A stretch of 64,000 nucleotides of DNA from Verrucomicrobiota bacterium (GCA_016219875.1 JACRJZ010000138.1:1-64000); one strand, 5' to 3'. Positions 7,682-17,204 are shown, counted from the stretch's first letter. Numbers and translations are program-made. Notes: a model not told the origin generated them from the letters alone.

Positions 7682-10600
7682 ATGACAACGCGAATCGCTC
7701 TCCTCGGGTACGCCCTGGCGGTCACACTTCTCGGCGTGCTTGGTTTCGGCTCCAAGACCCACGCAGCGGACCCGCCTGGCTGGCCGCCCACCGTTCACAT
7801 CCTGGCCAGCGATCCGCAAGCCGCGGAAGAAGGCTCCGATCCGGCAGCGTTCACCGTCTTCCGCGTCGGGCCGACCAACGAAACGCTCACCGTGGCCTAC
7901 GCGATCGGAGGCGCCGCGGAGAACGGCGTGGATTTCCAGACTCTCTCCGGCACCGTTACGATCCCGCCCGGCGCTTACTCCGCGCCTATCGCCGTGCTGC
8001 CCATCGACGACTTCCTCATCGAGGGCTGGGAGCACGTCGTCGTCGCGCTGGATCAGCCGCCGGCGTGGCCCCCGCCCTACATCGTGTCGTGGCCGAGCGT
8101 GGCCGTGGCCTACGTGGAGGACAACGATTTCGCGCCCACCAACCAGCCGCCCGTCGTGGCCCTGGTGAACCCGCCGGACGGCGCGGTGTTTGTCGGCGTC
8201 GAAAGTCTTTCGCTGGTCGCCCGCGCGTCAGATCGGGACGACAAAGTGCTGAGAGTGGAATTCTTCGACGGAACCAACAGCCTGGGGATCGTCACGAATG
8301 CTTTGCCGCTGCTGACGGTGGCGGGAGCGGGACCCGTGATGGGGCGGGGCGTCGTCTCCGCCTCGGACTCGCCGGTCCTGGTCGAACCGCCAGAACTTCT
8401 GCCAGAACCCGTGGGTGATCCGATCGGCACGCTGTCGCCGCTTCCCATCCAGCTTTTCCGCCTCGTCTGGCAGAACCCGGCGCCGGGCCGGCACGTCCTG
8501 GCCGCCGTGGCCACCGATGCCCGCGGCGAAAGCACGACCTCAGCCGCCGTGACGATCACGGTCGTCTATCAACCGCAAACAGTCGTCACCGTGCGGGCCA
8601 CCGATCCTGAAGCGACCGAGCCGTCCGTGGCCGGCACACGGCTCGACACGGCTACGTTCACGCTTTATCGGCGCGGTCCCACAAACTATCCGCTCACGGT
8701 CTGGTATCGGCTGTCCGGCTCCGCCTCCAACGGCGCCGATTATCGCGACCTGGCGACTTCCGTGGTCATTCCCGAAGGCGAAACCAAAGCGCCGGTCCTC
8801 GTCGAGCCGCTGGGCGACAATCTTCTGGAAGGCGACGAGTCCGTCATGCTCACCGTTCTGCCGCCGATCTGCATTCAAGTCTTCCCCCCACCGCCGGAGT
8901 GCTACGTGGTCGGTCGTCCCGACGCGGCCCGCGCCGTCATTCACGACACCAACGTGTCGTCCAATCGCCCGCCGGTCGTGACGATGGTGCGGCCGGTGGA
9001 CGGCTCGGTGTTCCTCGCGCCAGCCAGGATCTTGACTGCAGCACAGGCCTACGACGCGGATGGCCGCGTGGTGAGCGTGGAGTTTTTTGAAGGCACCAAC
9101 AGCCTCGGCATCGTGTCGAACAGCCTTGCTTCCGTCACCAACTTCCACGCGCCAGCCACGCTCGTCTGGTCGAACGTCCCGCCGGGCCACTATGTCCTCT
9201 CCGCCGTGGCGACCGACAACGACGGCGCCACGGGCCGCGCGCGGCCGGTCGAAATCAGGGTCGTGCCGCATCCGGTCCCCACCATTGTGAACATCGTCGC
9301 CACGGATCCGATCGCGTCCGAGCCAGGCGTCCTGACAGTGATCGACGATGCAACGATCGAAGTCAGCCGCACCGGCGACACGGGTCGTCCGCTGATGGTC
9401 TTTTACCGCGCGGGCGGCACAGCCTCCAACGGCCTGGACTACGATCATTTGTCTGGCCACGTGACGATCCCGGCCGGCGCGAACCGCACCAACCTTGCGG
9501 TCCACGCCAATGGAGACTTGCTGGTGGAGGGAACTGAAACCGTGGTGCTCAAGCTGGAACCCGCGCCGTGGCTGACGACGACCGACGTCATGCCTCTCGA
9601 CTGGTACACCATCGGCACGAACTACGAAGCGAGGGCGGTCATTCGCGACAATGACATGCCGCCCACGAACCAGCCGCCCAGGGTTGCCCTCGTGAAACCC
9701 GAAAGCGGCGACGTCTTCGCGGCGCCCGCAGACATCACGATCTGGGCCGCAGCGGACGACGCCGATGGTTCGGTGCGCACAGTGGAATTCTTTGCCGGGG
9801 CTGACAGCCTTGGCGTGGTCACCAACACGGCCAACGGCGCAGGCGGCGGCAGCGCGGGCGGCAACGGCGTCATGACCGGCGCCGTCGAGCAGTTGTTCCG
9901 GTTCGTTTGGTTGAACGCGCCCGCCGGCGTCCACGTGCTCACCGCCAAGGCCACCGACAATCGCGGCGCCTCCTCCATCTCCGAGCCAGTGCATATCCGC
10001 GTGATCGACCCGCCGATGCCGGTGGTGACGATTGAAGCCACGGACCCCTTCGCCACCGAGGGGCCGACGATCCTTGTGACGACACTCCCTGCCGGCGGTG
10101 TCAACACCGACCCGCCCGCCAACCTGTTCGACACCGCGACCTTCACCGTCAAGCGCACCGGCGGCACGAACACCGACCTGACTGTCTATTACCGCATGAG
10201 TGGCACCGCCTCCAACGGCGTCGATTACCACGAACTGTCCGGCCAGGTGACCCTTCGGCGCGGCGCGTGGTCGGCCCGCATCGTGGTGCTCCCGACGGAC
10301 GACCTTCTCGCCGAGCACACCGAAACGATCGTCGTGCGGCTCGAACCGGTCGCCTGCATCGCGGTCTTTCCGCCGCCGCCCGACTGCTATCTGGTCGGCG
10401 AGCCAGACCAGGCCACGGCTTACCTCCGCGACAACGATGCGAACCTTTCGGCCAAGACCGAGATCGTGGAGCCACGCGATGGTTCGGTGTTCGTGGCGCC
10501 GGCCGACATCCAGATCGACGTGGTCACGGTTGATCCCGACGGCTACGTGAGCAAAGTCCAGTTCTTCGCGGACAACCGGCTCATTGGCGAACAGGAAATG

Positions 10601-12121
10601 ATCTTCATCATTGCGCTGCCGCCCGGCCAGCCGCAGACGTTCTCCATGACCTGGTCCAACGCGCCGCTCGGCGCCCATGTCCTCACGGCCCGCGCCACCG
10701 ACGACCGCGGCGCGGTGTCCGTCTCCGATCCCGTCCACGTGGCCGTGGTGCTAAACCCGCCGCTCCCCGTCGTCACGATTGAAGCCACTGTGCCGACGAC
10801 GCAAGAGCAAGACCCGCGGTTGATGGCGCCCCTCCGGCCCGCGATCTTCACGGTCACGCGCCGCGGCGGTGATCTGACGCAAACCCTCAAGGTCTTCTAC
10901 CGTGCTAGCGGCACGGCCTCCAATGGCGTCGATTTCGACAAGCTGTCCGGCGAGACGGAGATTCCAGCCAATGCGCTCACGAGCATGCTCTTTGTCACGG
11001 CTATCGACGACGCTCTTGTCGAAGGCACCGAGACGGTCATCCTCGCTCTCGAACAACTTCGTTGCGTGACGACCAACACCGTGCCGGCCGACGGTTGCTA
11101 CATCGTCGGGACTCCGGGCCGCGCGGTGGCTTACCTCCACGACAACGACACGCCGCCGAACCAGCCGCCGAAAGTGGCCCTGCTCAGCCCGGCCAACGGC
11201 GCGACCTTTGTGGCGCCGGCAGACATCCGTCTTGCCGCGAGCGCCGAAGACCCGGACGGATGGGTTTCCACGGTGGAGTTCTTCGAAGGCACCAACAGCC
11301 TGGGCCTCGTCACCAATTTCCCGTGGATCGTGGAACTGGCGCGTTTGCCGGACCTGAATGGCGCCGTGTTGAGCGGCTTGGGCACGACGCCGCTGCCCAT
11401 TCCGCCGGTGTTCCGTCTGTGGTGGTCGAACGCGCCGGCCGGCCAGTACGTGCTCACCGCTGTAGCCACGGACAACGAGGGCGGGAGCCGGCGTTCCGTG
11501 CCGATCGAGATTTCCGTCCGGCCCGAGAACCAATCTCCAGTCGTCACGATCATGGCCATCGACTCCGTGGCGCGCGAGGGCACCACCAACACTGCGGCCT
11601 TCCGCGTGCGGCGCGTCGGCCCCACGAACGAGCCGCTGACAGTGGCGTACTCCGTGCGCGGTTCGGCCTCGAACGGCGTCGATTACGTGACACTCCCCGG
11701 CGCCGTCACCATTCCAGCGGGCCGGCGCACCGTGCGGATCGTGGTCACCCCGCTCAACGACAACCTCCCCGAAACCGCGGAAACGGTGATCGCGCAGTTG
11801 CAGCCGTCGCCGCTGGATGTGTTCCCGCCGCCGTATGTCGTCGGCCGGCCCGACACCGCCGCCGTCCTCATCCTCGACAACGACACCCCGCGGCCAGTGA
11901 CCGTGAACCTGCCGGATGGAAACTTGCACGTGCGTCTGCCGATGCTCAACGGCTTGCCCTACCGCCTCGAGGCGTCCAGCGACCTGCGCAATTGGGAACC
12001 AGTCATGAGCGGCGTGACGGTGACGGAGGACGGCATCGACTTCGTGGAAGGGGAGAAGAAGCTCCTGCCGCGCCGCTTCTATCGGGTGGTGCCGGAGTTG
12101 GAGATGGAAGAAGAAGAGTAG
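7682..12121 (+). CDS. Exported modular protein with six Calx-beta and five Ig-like domains
   Basis: A 1479-residue protein with a clear signal peptide (MTTRIALLGYALAVTLLGVL, cleavage near THAADP). It then alternates two modules. Six Calx-beta units each carry a pattern like YRxSGTASNGVDY, LSGxVTIP and ExTETVxxxL (starting near 7790, 8575, 9275, 10015, 10760 and 11530). Five Ig-like units open with NQPPxVALVxPxxGxVF and contain VEFFxGTNSLG. The last 75 residues hold an LEASSDLRNWEPV...FYRVV tail common at the end of exported verrucomicrobial proteins. Calx-beta domains bind calcium, so this is probably an extended calcium-stabilised surface or matrix protein. The start was chosen for the signal peptide; the frame is open 37 codons further upstream. 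A terminator follows 25 bases after the stop. Confidence 0.9.
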   Translation: MTTRIALLGYALAVTLLGVLGFGSKTHAADPPGWPPTVHILASDPQAAEEGSDPAAFTVFRVGPTNETLTVAYAIGGAAENGVDFQTLSGTVTIPPGAYSAPIAVLPIDDFLIEGWEHVVVALDQPPAWPPPYIVSWPSVAVAYVEDNDFAPTNQPPVVALVNPPDGAVFVGVESLSLVARASDRDDKVLRVEFFDGTNSLGIVTNALPLLTVAGAGPVMGRGVVSASDSPVLVEPPELLPEPVGDPIGTLSPLPIQLFRLVWQNPAPGRHVLAAVATDARGESTTSAAVTITVVYQPQTVVTVRATDPEATEPSVAGTRLDTATFTLYRRGPTNYPLTVWYRLSGSASNGADYRDLATSVVIPEGETKAPVLVEPLGDNLLEGDESVMLTVLPPICIQVFPPPPECYVVGRPDAARAVIHDTNVSSNRPPVVTMVRPVDGSVFLAPARILTAAQAYDADGRVVSVEFFEGTNSLGIVSNSLASVTNFHAPATLVWSNVPPGHYVLSAVATDNDGATGRARPVEIRVVPHPVPTIVNIVATDPIASEPGVLTVIDDATIEVSRTGDTGRPLMVFYRAGGTASNGLDYDHLSGHVTIPAGANRTNLAVHANGDLLVEGTETVVLKLEPAPWLTTTDVMPLDWYTIGTNYEARAVIRDNDMPPTNQPPRVALVKPESGDVFAAPADITIWAAADDADGSVRTVEFFAGADSLGVVTNTANGAGGGSAGGNGVMTGAVEQLFRFVWLNAPAGVHVLTAKATDNRGASSISEPVHIRVIDPPMPVVTIEATDPFATEGPTILVTTLPAGGVNTDPPANLFDTATFTVKRTGGTNTDLTVYYRMSGTASNGVDYHELSGQVTLRRGAWSARIVVLPTDDLLAEHTETIVVRLEPVACIAVFPPPPDCYLVGEPDQATAYLRDNDANLSAKTEIVEPRDGSVFVAPADIQIDVVTVDPDGYVSKVQFFADNRLIGEQEMIFIIALPPGQPQTFSMTWSNAPLGAHVLTARATDDRGAVSVSDPVHVAVVLNPPLPVVTIEATVPTTQEQDPRLMAPLRPAIFTVTRRGGDLTQTLKVFYRASGTASNGVDFDKLSGETEIPANALTSMLFVTAIDDALVEGTETVILALEQLRCVTTNTVPADGCYIVGTPGRAVAYLHDNDTPPNQPPKVALLSPANGATFVAPADIRLAASAEDPDGWVSTVEFFEGTNSLGLVTNFPWIVELARLPDLNGAVLSGLGTTPLPIPPVFRLWWSNAPAGQYVLTAVATDNEGGSRRSVPIEISVRPENQSPVVTIMAIDSVAREGTTNTAAFRVRRVGPTNEPLTVAYSVRGSASNGVDYVTLPGAVTIPAGRRTVRIVVTPLNDNLPETAETVIAQLQPSPLDVFPPPYVVGRPDTAAVLILDNDTPRPVTVNLPDGNLHVRLPMLNGLPYRLEASSDLRNWEPVMSGVTVTEDGIDFVEGEKKLLPRRFYRVVPELEMEEEE

Positions 12122-12146
12122 AAAGCGTCCCCCGCTGCGCAGCTAC

Positions 12147-12181
12147 GGCCGGCGAAGTCGGATCACTTCGCCGGCCTTTTT
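12147..12181 (+). terminator. Strong intrinsic terminator after the Calx-beta gene
   Basis: A perfect 12-bp stem (GGCCGGCGAAGT with ACTTCGCCGGCC), a six-base loop and a run of five T form a classic Rho-independent terminator 25 bases after the stop codon at 12121. Confidence 0.9.
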
Positions 12182-12530
12182 GTTGGTCCCCCAATCCTTG
12201 CCGACATTCAGGCTTGGTGGTGGGGCGAGCGTACTCGCGAGCCGATGGGCCAGACAGGATAGCGGCTCGCGTGCCGTCATCGCTGGCGCGGCGACGACGT
12301 CCGACTTGACGCCGTGGAGTCACAGAGCGGTGAAGGGAGAAGCAACCAAACGAAGTGTTCGTCGGGCCGTCGAGCACCGTAGGCCGGCGGCCTGCGCTCC
12401 CCATCCCGGACTGCATGGTTCCGGTTGAGCCTCGGCCTTGGCAGTTTCATGGGAGCCTGATTCACAACTGTGGCTGTTACGGAGGCTTTGATCCCGAACG
12501 CCGACATTGCATCGCCGCAAAATACGCAAA

Positions 12531-12579
12531 GACCACTGACCACAGACTACGGACCTCGGACCGCAGACTTCTGACCACT
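12531..12579. repeat. Heptamer minisatellite, unit GACCACT-like, seven copies
   Basis: Seven consecutive 7-base units can be read: GACCACT, GACCACA, GACTACG, GACCTCG, GACCGCA, GACTTCT, GACCACT. The same word family in reverse complement occurs at 13946-13987 and again near 63.4-63.5 kb. Confidence 0.8.
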
Positions 12580-12598
12580 GTCTTCCGTTCGATGCCTT

Positions 12599-12634
12599 TT
12601 GCCTTCTGCCTTGCAATGCAGCGCTCTGCCGAGA
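12599..12634. repeat. Dispersed repeat shared with 44051-44086
   Basis: The text TTGCCTTCTGCCTTGCAATG followed by CAGCGCTCTGCCGAG matches 44051-44086 with only a few changes. In the second copy it forms one arm of a palindrome. It is likely one member of a chromosome-wide REP-like family. Confidence 0.6.
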
Positions 12635-12722
12635 CGTCACTACTACCGAGAGGTTTTGAGAATGGCTCATTCGACTTCCGCCTTGCCCCCCGTGGTCCCT
12701 CTTTGCGCTTTCTTGAGTTCTT

Positions 12723-13045
12723 AGCGGCCCCGGAATGCAGCCTCCTTTCCCTCAAATCACTTTTCGCCGCCACAAAACTTTTTTCCGCTCCCCCAGTGCC
12801 ATTTCTCGCCGCCCGCAAATGGTTTTGCGCCTCCCCCCGTGCCGATTTTTCCGCCCCAACGCGCATTTCCTCCCCCCAAACCATTTTGGGGCGGCCCCAA
12901 ACGGTTTTCCGCTCCCCCTCCGGCGTCTTCGGGGTGCCGATTGAGAAGAAGGGGTGCCGGAAAAGGAAAGGGGCCGCCCCACAATGAAAAGGGGCCTCCC
13001 CAAAACCGTTTTGGGGCCGCCTGAAACGAAAAGAGGGCGGCCTTT
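12723..13045. repeat. Degenerate 21-bp tandem array with phased T-tracts
   Basis: From 12723 to about 12930 a unit of roughly CGCC-CCC-CAAA-GGTTTTC recurs every 20-22 bp; every second unit is more alike, giving a clear 42-bp higher period (GCGGCCCC/CGCCGCC words at 12723, 12765, 12807, 12850 and 12891). T-runs fall near 12760, 12780, 12801, 12822, 12846, 12868, 12885 and 12905, i.e. about two helical turns apart, which favours intrinsic curvature. From 12970 to 13045 related GGGGCCGCC words again recur every 21-22 bp in a more purine-rich setting and can pair with the first part. It is not a CRISPR: there are no conserved repeats with unique spacers. Confidence 0.6.
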
Positions 13046-13107
13046 TTCGGAAAGACGCGCCCCCTTTTCCATTTTCGGGCGTCTCGAAACGGCGGAGGGA
13101 CGGCGTT

Positions 13108-13136
13108 TTGTAAGTATAAGTAATTACTCATAAATC
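13108..13136 (+). promoter_or_regulatory. Possible sigma-70-like promoter upstream of the 13.2-20.7 kb cassette
   Basis: This is the only AT-rich stretch in the intergenic region. TTGTAA at 13108-13113 and TAAATC at 13131-13136 are separated by 17 bases. The match to consensus is partial, so this is a weak candidate. Confidence 0.25.
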
Positions 13137-13243
13137 TGTTACAGACAATCTTGTGTCAGTCTTGGTTTTTGCTTGCTCTTGGAGGGGGGAGGGGAGTAAA
13201 GATCGCGCCCACATAAGCTGAAGATTGAACCGAGAGTAACGTT

Positions 13244-13933
13244 ATGGCAAAACCGCATTACCTCCCACCGAAGGACCAGGACCGTGTCGTTTGGCTGAAC
13301 AACTTCGCGGGCAAGCTCCCCACCCACAAAGTCACCGTCGGTCTGGCCGATGCCGATGTGGTCAGCGCGCAGGCGGACGCAGCGGCTTGGCAATGGATCG
13401 TGGGCTGGAATGAGGCCATGCGCACCCGCGCCCAGACCGTCACCGCTTACAAGAACCAGTTGCGCAACGGCCCGGCCGGGGCCGCCACAGCGCCGCCCGC
13501 CGCGCCGGAGTACGCCGCGGCGCCGCTCAATGTGGCCCCGGACCTCTTTGGGCGCATTGGGATGCTGGTCCAGCGGATCAAGAACCACCCGGCTTACACG
13601 GAGGTTATTGGACAGGACTTAGGCATCGTGGCGGCACAAGTGATCGAAGACCCGCAAAGCGCCAAGCCGGTCCTGATCGTGAGCTTGGTGGATGGCGGAC
13701 ACGTGAACGTGGGCTGGAAGAAGGGCAGCTTGGACGGCATCCGGCTGGAAGTGGACCGGGGAACGGGCTGGCAATTTCTGGCGGTGGACACAAACCCGGA
13801 TTACACGGACAATGCCCCGTTGCCGCCGGTAGGCCAAAGCGCCATCTGGAAATATCGCGGCATCTATCTGCTCGGGGACGATCCGGTAGGGCAATGGAGT
13901 GACGCGGCCAGCGTGGCGGTAATGGGAAGTTGA
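13244..13933 (+). CDS. Hypothetical protein, first gene of the beta-helix cassette
   Basis: A 229-residue protein of unknown function. The first 75 residues (MAKPHYLPPKDQDRVVWLNN onward) look helical, with two acidic/alanine-rich helices. A Pro/Ala linker (about 80-95) and a RIKNHPAYTEVIGQDLGIVA segment follow. The last 90 residues look like a small beta-sandwich, with RGIYLLGDDPVGQWSDAASV resembling the end of a fibronectin-III-type domain. I recall similar proteins as common, uncharacterised genes in Planctomycetota and Verrucomicrobiota, but cannot name a family. No signal peptide is visible. It opens a same-strand set that runs to 20689. Confidence 0.7.
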   Translation: MAKPHYLPPKDQDRVVWLNNFAGKLPTHKVTVGLADADVVSAQADAAAWQWIVGWNEAMRTRAQTVTAYKNQLRNGPAGAATAPPAAPEYAAAPLNVAPDLFGRIGMLVQRIKNHPAYTEVIGQDLGIVAAQVIEDPQSAKPVLIVSLVDGGHVNVGWKKGSLDGIRLEVDRGTGWQFLAVDTNPDYTDNAPLPPVGQSAIWKYRGIYLLGDDPVGQWSDAASVAVMGS

Positions 13934-13945
13934 GCGGAAGACAGA

Positions 13946-13987
13946 GGTCCGTGGTCCGTGGTCCGTGGTTTGTAGTTTGTGGTCTAT
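13946..13987. repeat. Heptamer minisatellite, unit GGTCCGT
   Basis: Six 7-base units follow the stop codon of the preceding gene: GGTCCGT three times, then GGTTTGT, AGTTTGT and GGTCTAT. It is the reverse-complement class of the array at 12531-12579. Confidence 0.8.
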
Positions 13988-14049
13988 TATCAGCAGTCAG
14001 GGAATCAGGGGTCAGGGAAGTTAGTTAGTTGATGAACGAAGTGTGAAGT

Positions 14050-17000
14050 ATGTCAATGTTGGATACATTGCTGTTGGAGCCATATCCGGTGGATGTGTGG
14101 ATTGCGTTGCGTACGGATGGGGCGTTTGGGTCGGGCACCCAGAGCGACCCGTATGATGGGAGCACCGAGACGACCTTTCCCCTTGCCATCACTTCCCTCA
14201 CCAGGAACGGGCTTGAAGCCGTCGCTGTAACCTCCACGCCTCACGATTATGTCAATGATGACGTGGTGACCATCTCCGGCGTCACCGGCGGTGGGGCCGC
14301 CTGCTGGAACGGGACTTTTCTCATCTATGGTGTCTCTGGCGCGGGATCGACGAGTTTCAAATACAAATTGCGAATGTCGCCGGGGGAGTCGGCCGGCGGC
14401 TCTCCGCTGGCGACGAAGTGGATTTACCGTTTGGACCAAGTCCTGCGTGAGCAGGTTCCGACGCAGGTGTCCCGTATCTGGGTTAGCGACCTGACAAAGA
14501 GCGGGTGCGTCGCTCAGGTGGTGACCAGCGAGAATCATGGTTTTGCCAACGGGGACATCGTGACGATCGCGGGCGTGACTGGGAATGGCGCCGATTGCTG
14601 GAATGGCACTTTTGCCACCTACGACGTCACCGATCAAACGCATTTCAAGTACTTGATGAAGGCTGAGCCGTCCGCTGCAGCGGCCGGTTTTCCCGTCGGC
14701 GCCTTAAAATGGGGCTACTGGTCCGGCCAGCCTCTGCGGAACCGCTTTCCCCACACCCGGGTCCATCTCGGTCCAGGCGTCTTTGAAACCCGGGGCTGCC
14801 GCCCGGTGGTGAATGCCAGCGGGGGAGCTCAGGGGCAGTGGGAGAACGGGATAGGCCCGCAACCCAAGACGGGCTGGTTTCCTAACACCGGCCAAAAGAT
14901 CCAGGGCGCGGGCATGGGCCTCACCACGCTCAAGCTCGTTGGGGGTGACGACATGGAGCACCAAGCCATCGCCGTGAGCCTGTGGCTTTACGAGTTCTTG
15001 GAGCACGTGGAGCTTTCGGATTTCACGGTGGACTGCAATATCGACGGACAACTCCACTCGCAGATGGCGTGTGCGGCCGTGTATTTGGTGGGCCGACACC
15101 TTCGCCTGCGGCGGGTCAGGGCCATCAATTTTGGCTCCCACACGCCGGACTACCGCGAGAACTTTGTGTTCACGCTGGCAGCCCCTCACCCAAACACCTG
15201 GGGTTATTGGGGTGTGGCCAACGCCGAAGGGGCGGACTTGGTGATCGAGGATTGCATCGCCGAACAACCCTCGCCGAATTGCGTCAACAACAGCACGATC
15301 TTTGGCCTCGGCGGTGCGAGCCGGCCTTCGGATGGGGCTTTGTCTTACGCTCGCGCCTGTGCCATCCGCAACTGTGTCGTCAACGGGCAGTACGTCTATG
15401 GGCCGCAGGTGGGGATTGCGAGTGTCGCTTCCCAGCAAGTCGGGCAGGAGTGGATCATCACACTCACCACCAAAACTCCCCACCAACGCACGGTGCCGGG
15501 AAATGTCGTCGTCCGAGGCGTGGCGGTGGCGAATAGTTTCGCCAATCCGGTCAACGGCGTGTTCGCCATCCACCAAGTCGTTAATTCGACCCAACTCACC
15601 TACAAAGTCACCACGAACCCGGGGATCACTACGAATCCCAACAATGTCGATCTGGACAACGCCACCACCGGCGGCGGCGTGTCCAGCCATCCTGTGACGA
15701 TCGAATCCATCACCCAGGTTTCTGGCAATCTTTACAAGGTCAAGACGCTTGGCCCTCACTTCCGCACCACGAACAACAACGTCGTGATTCAGGGAGTGAG
15801 ATTTTGGCAGGGCACAAACCGCGTCACGAGCAAGGTCTTCAACGGCAACTTCGCGGTCGATGCCTATGATCCCGCGCATCCGGATGAACTCTTCTACAGC
15901 TTGGGAGACACTCCGGAAGGGCAACCGGTGCAGAACGACTCCGCGATCATCGGGATGCTGCACCAGGCGCTAACGACGGGCGCAGCGTGGGCCACAGTGG
16001 TGGAGGGGAACCGCATTTTCCACTGCGGCACAGGCGGGCCGTATCAGGACACTGGCTCAAACAGGGAGTTGATCGTTCGCAACAATTACTACCACGACGT
16101 TTTCGTGGGACCGCGGCAGGATCTTGCGGGAATCAATGGCGGGATTGACTACACAAACACACCCATCCCACTGGACCAGTTGAGGCATGAGGGGGCGACA
16201 GCCATCGCCACGTGCCAGAACCCGCATGGGTTCCGAGTGAATGATCTCGTGACAATAGTAGATGTAACCGGGGACGATGCTGATCTTTACAACGGAACAT
16301 TTCCGATAGCCCCGGAGGGATCTGCAACAGAATTCAGATATTCCATGCCTGGCACGCCGGAGGGGGATCCCACCCCTCCAGGTAAATACCTGACTCGTGA
16401 CGTTATTCACGGAATCTACTCACAACGCCGGCTGGTCAGCCTCACGAAATCCGACCAAGGTCCCCCATATACCGCTACAGCGAAGAGTTGGTTCAATGGT
16501 CACTACTACGATGATCATGGTCTGTTGCCTGGCGACGTTGTCCTGATCAGCTTTGCGGGTCCCTACGACCAGAGCCAAGGCTTTACACATCCTGACAGTT
16601 GCAACGGTCTATTCAAGGTCACTGCGCTGGGACCGACTGATGTAAAGACGGAGTTCCAGTTTGTCCTGATAGACGAACCGGCTGGCGCTTGGGGAACCGG
16701 CTTCTCTCCCGGCTACTTTGGACGGATGTGGCAAGTGCGGCGTTTGCTCGTGGAGAACAATGTTTTTGAGCTGCCCGTGCGGCGGATGAATGGGGCAGCG
16801 GGGGCGTACTGGGGGGCGGTTTGCGGGGTTTCCCTGTATGGCGGGCAACCTGACCGGCAGCGCCGTTTCCCGCAAGTGGTGGTTCGAGGTAACGTGATTC
16901 GCCATTACGACGGCCTAGTTGATTCCGGAAAGAACACTGGCGCAATCGACGTGTGGAGTGGAGACGACACGCTGCTTGAGGGAAACGTGGTTGATTTGGA

Positions 17001-17196
17001 AACGGATGATCCCATTTATTGCCGGTTTTCCGCCACAGTTTCCACATTCAGGAACAGCAAGCCATCGGGTGCGTTGATCCTGCCTTATACTCCATACGAC
17101 CAGCATCTGGTTGGAGAGCCGGAACTCTACTCGGACCGTGAGGTTGAACTACGAAGGCAATTCGAGGAGGCCGCCTTGATGTCGTTGTTCGGCTAG
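14050..17196 (+). CDS. Large right-handed beta-helix protein with six inserted repeat modules
   Basis: A 1048-residue protein without a signal peptide. It begins MSMLDTLLLEPYPVDVWIAL and has a GSGTQSDPYDGST motif nearly identical to the start of the protein at 17982. The core has the features of a pectate-lyase-like parallel beta-helix (HLGPGVFETRG, GAGMGLTTLKL, DFTVDCNIDG, IRNCVVNGQ, VVEGNRIF, LLEGNVVD). Into this are set about six copies of a 55-65 residue module with the pattern HGFxxGDxVTIxGVTG, CWNGTF and FKY (starting near residues 57, 150, 470, 560, 715 and 800). The C-terminus (NSKPSGALI...EEAALMSLFG) also matches the sister protein. Carbohydrate binding, cleavage, or a tail-spike-like role are all possible. 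Confidence 0.75.
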   Translation: MSMLDTLLLEPYPVDVWIALRTDGAFGSGTQSDPYDGSTETTFPLAITSLTRNGLEAVAVTSTPHDYVNDDVVTISGVTGGGAACWNGTFLIYGVSGAGSTSFKYKLRMSPGESAGGSPLATKWIYRLDQVLREQVPTQVSRIWVSDLTKSGCVAQVVTSENHGFANGDIVTIAGVTGNGADCWNGTFATYDVTDQTHFKYLMKAEPSAAAAGFPVGALKWGYWSGQPLRNRFPHTRVHLGPGVFETRGCRPVVNASGGAQGQWENGIGPQPKTGWFPNTGQKIQGAGMGLTTLKLVGGDDMEHQAIAVSLWLYEFLEHVELSDFTVDCNIDGQLHSQMACAAVYLVGRHLRLRRVRAINFGSHTPDYRENFVFTLAAPHPNTWGYWGVANAEGADLVIEDCIAEQPSPNCVNNSTIFGLGGASRPSDGALSYARACAIRNCVVNGQYVYGPQVGIASVASQQVGQEWIITLTTKTPHQRTVPGNVVVRGVAVANSFANPVNGVFAIHQVVNSTQLTYKVTTNPGITTNPNNVDLDNATTGGGVSSHPVTIESITQVSGNLYKVKTLGPHFRTTNNNVVIQGVRFWQGTNRVTSKVFNGNFAVDAYDPAHPDELFYSLGDTPEGQPVQNDSAIIGMLHQALTTGAAWATVVEGNRIFHCGTGGPYQDTGSNRELIVRNNYYHDVFVGPRQDLAGINGGIDYTNTPIPLDQLRHEGATAIATCQNPHGFRVNDLVTIVDVTGDDADLYNGTFPIAPEGSATEFRYSMPGTPEGDPTPPGKYLTRDVIHGIYSQRRLVSLTKSDQGPPYTATAKSWFNGHYYDDHGLLPGDVVLISFAGPYDQSQGFTHPDSCNGLFKVTALGPTDVKTEFQFVLIDEPAGAWGTGFSPGYFGRMWQVRRLLVENNVFELPVRRMNGAAGAYWGAVCGVSLYGGQPDRQRRFPQVVVRGNVIRHYDGLVDSGKNTGAIDVWSGDDTLLEGNVVDLETDDPIYCRFSATVSTFRNSKPSGALILPYTPYDQHLVGEPELYSDREVELRRQFEEAALMSLFG

Positions 17197-17204
17197 TTCC
17201 ATTT

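Larger units (their letters stand above)
12182..13243. other. 1.06-kb intergenic region dense in repeats
   Basis: No convincing gene is present. In order it holds a heptamer minisatellite, a dispersed repeat also found near 44.05 kb, a pyrimidine-rich degenerate 21-bp array, a run of GGGGCC/CCAAAACC segments that can pair with each other, an AT-rich stretch that may hold the promoter of the next cassette, and a purine-rich leader before 13244. The open frames on the minus strand here encode only Gly/Arg/Lys/Pro-rich low-complexity text. Confidence 0.65.

Noticed and set aside
8540..10738. A 732-codon minus-strand frame opposite the Calx-beta gene
   Set aside because: It mirrors the repeats of the plus-strand gene and is rich in His, Arg and Asp as expected of antisense text; no domain or start signal supports it.
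12723..13045. CRISPR array
   Set aside because: The 21-bp units are degenerate and contiguous with no unique spacers, and there are no cas genes.
12757..13131. Gly/Lys/Trp-rich 124-codon minus-strand frame
   Set aside because: Its text is the translation of the degenerate 21-bp array and lacks a ribosome site, so it is better explained as non-coding repeat.
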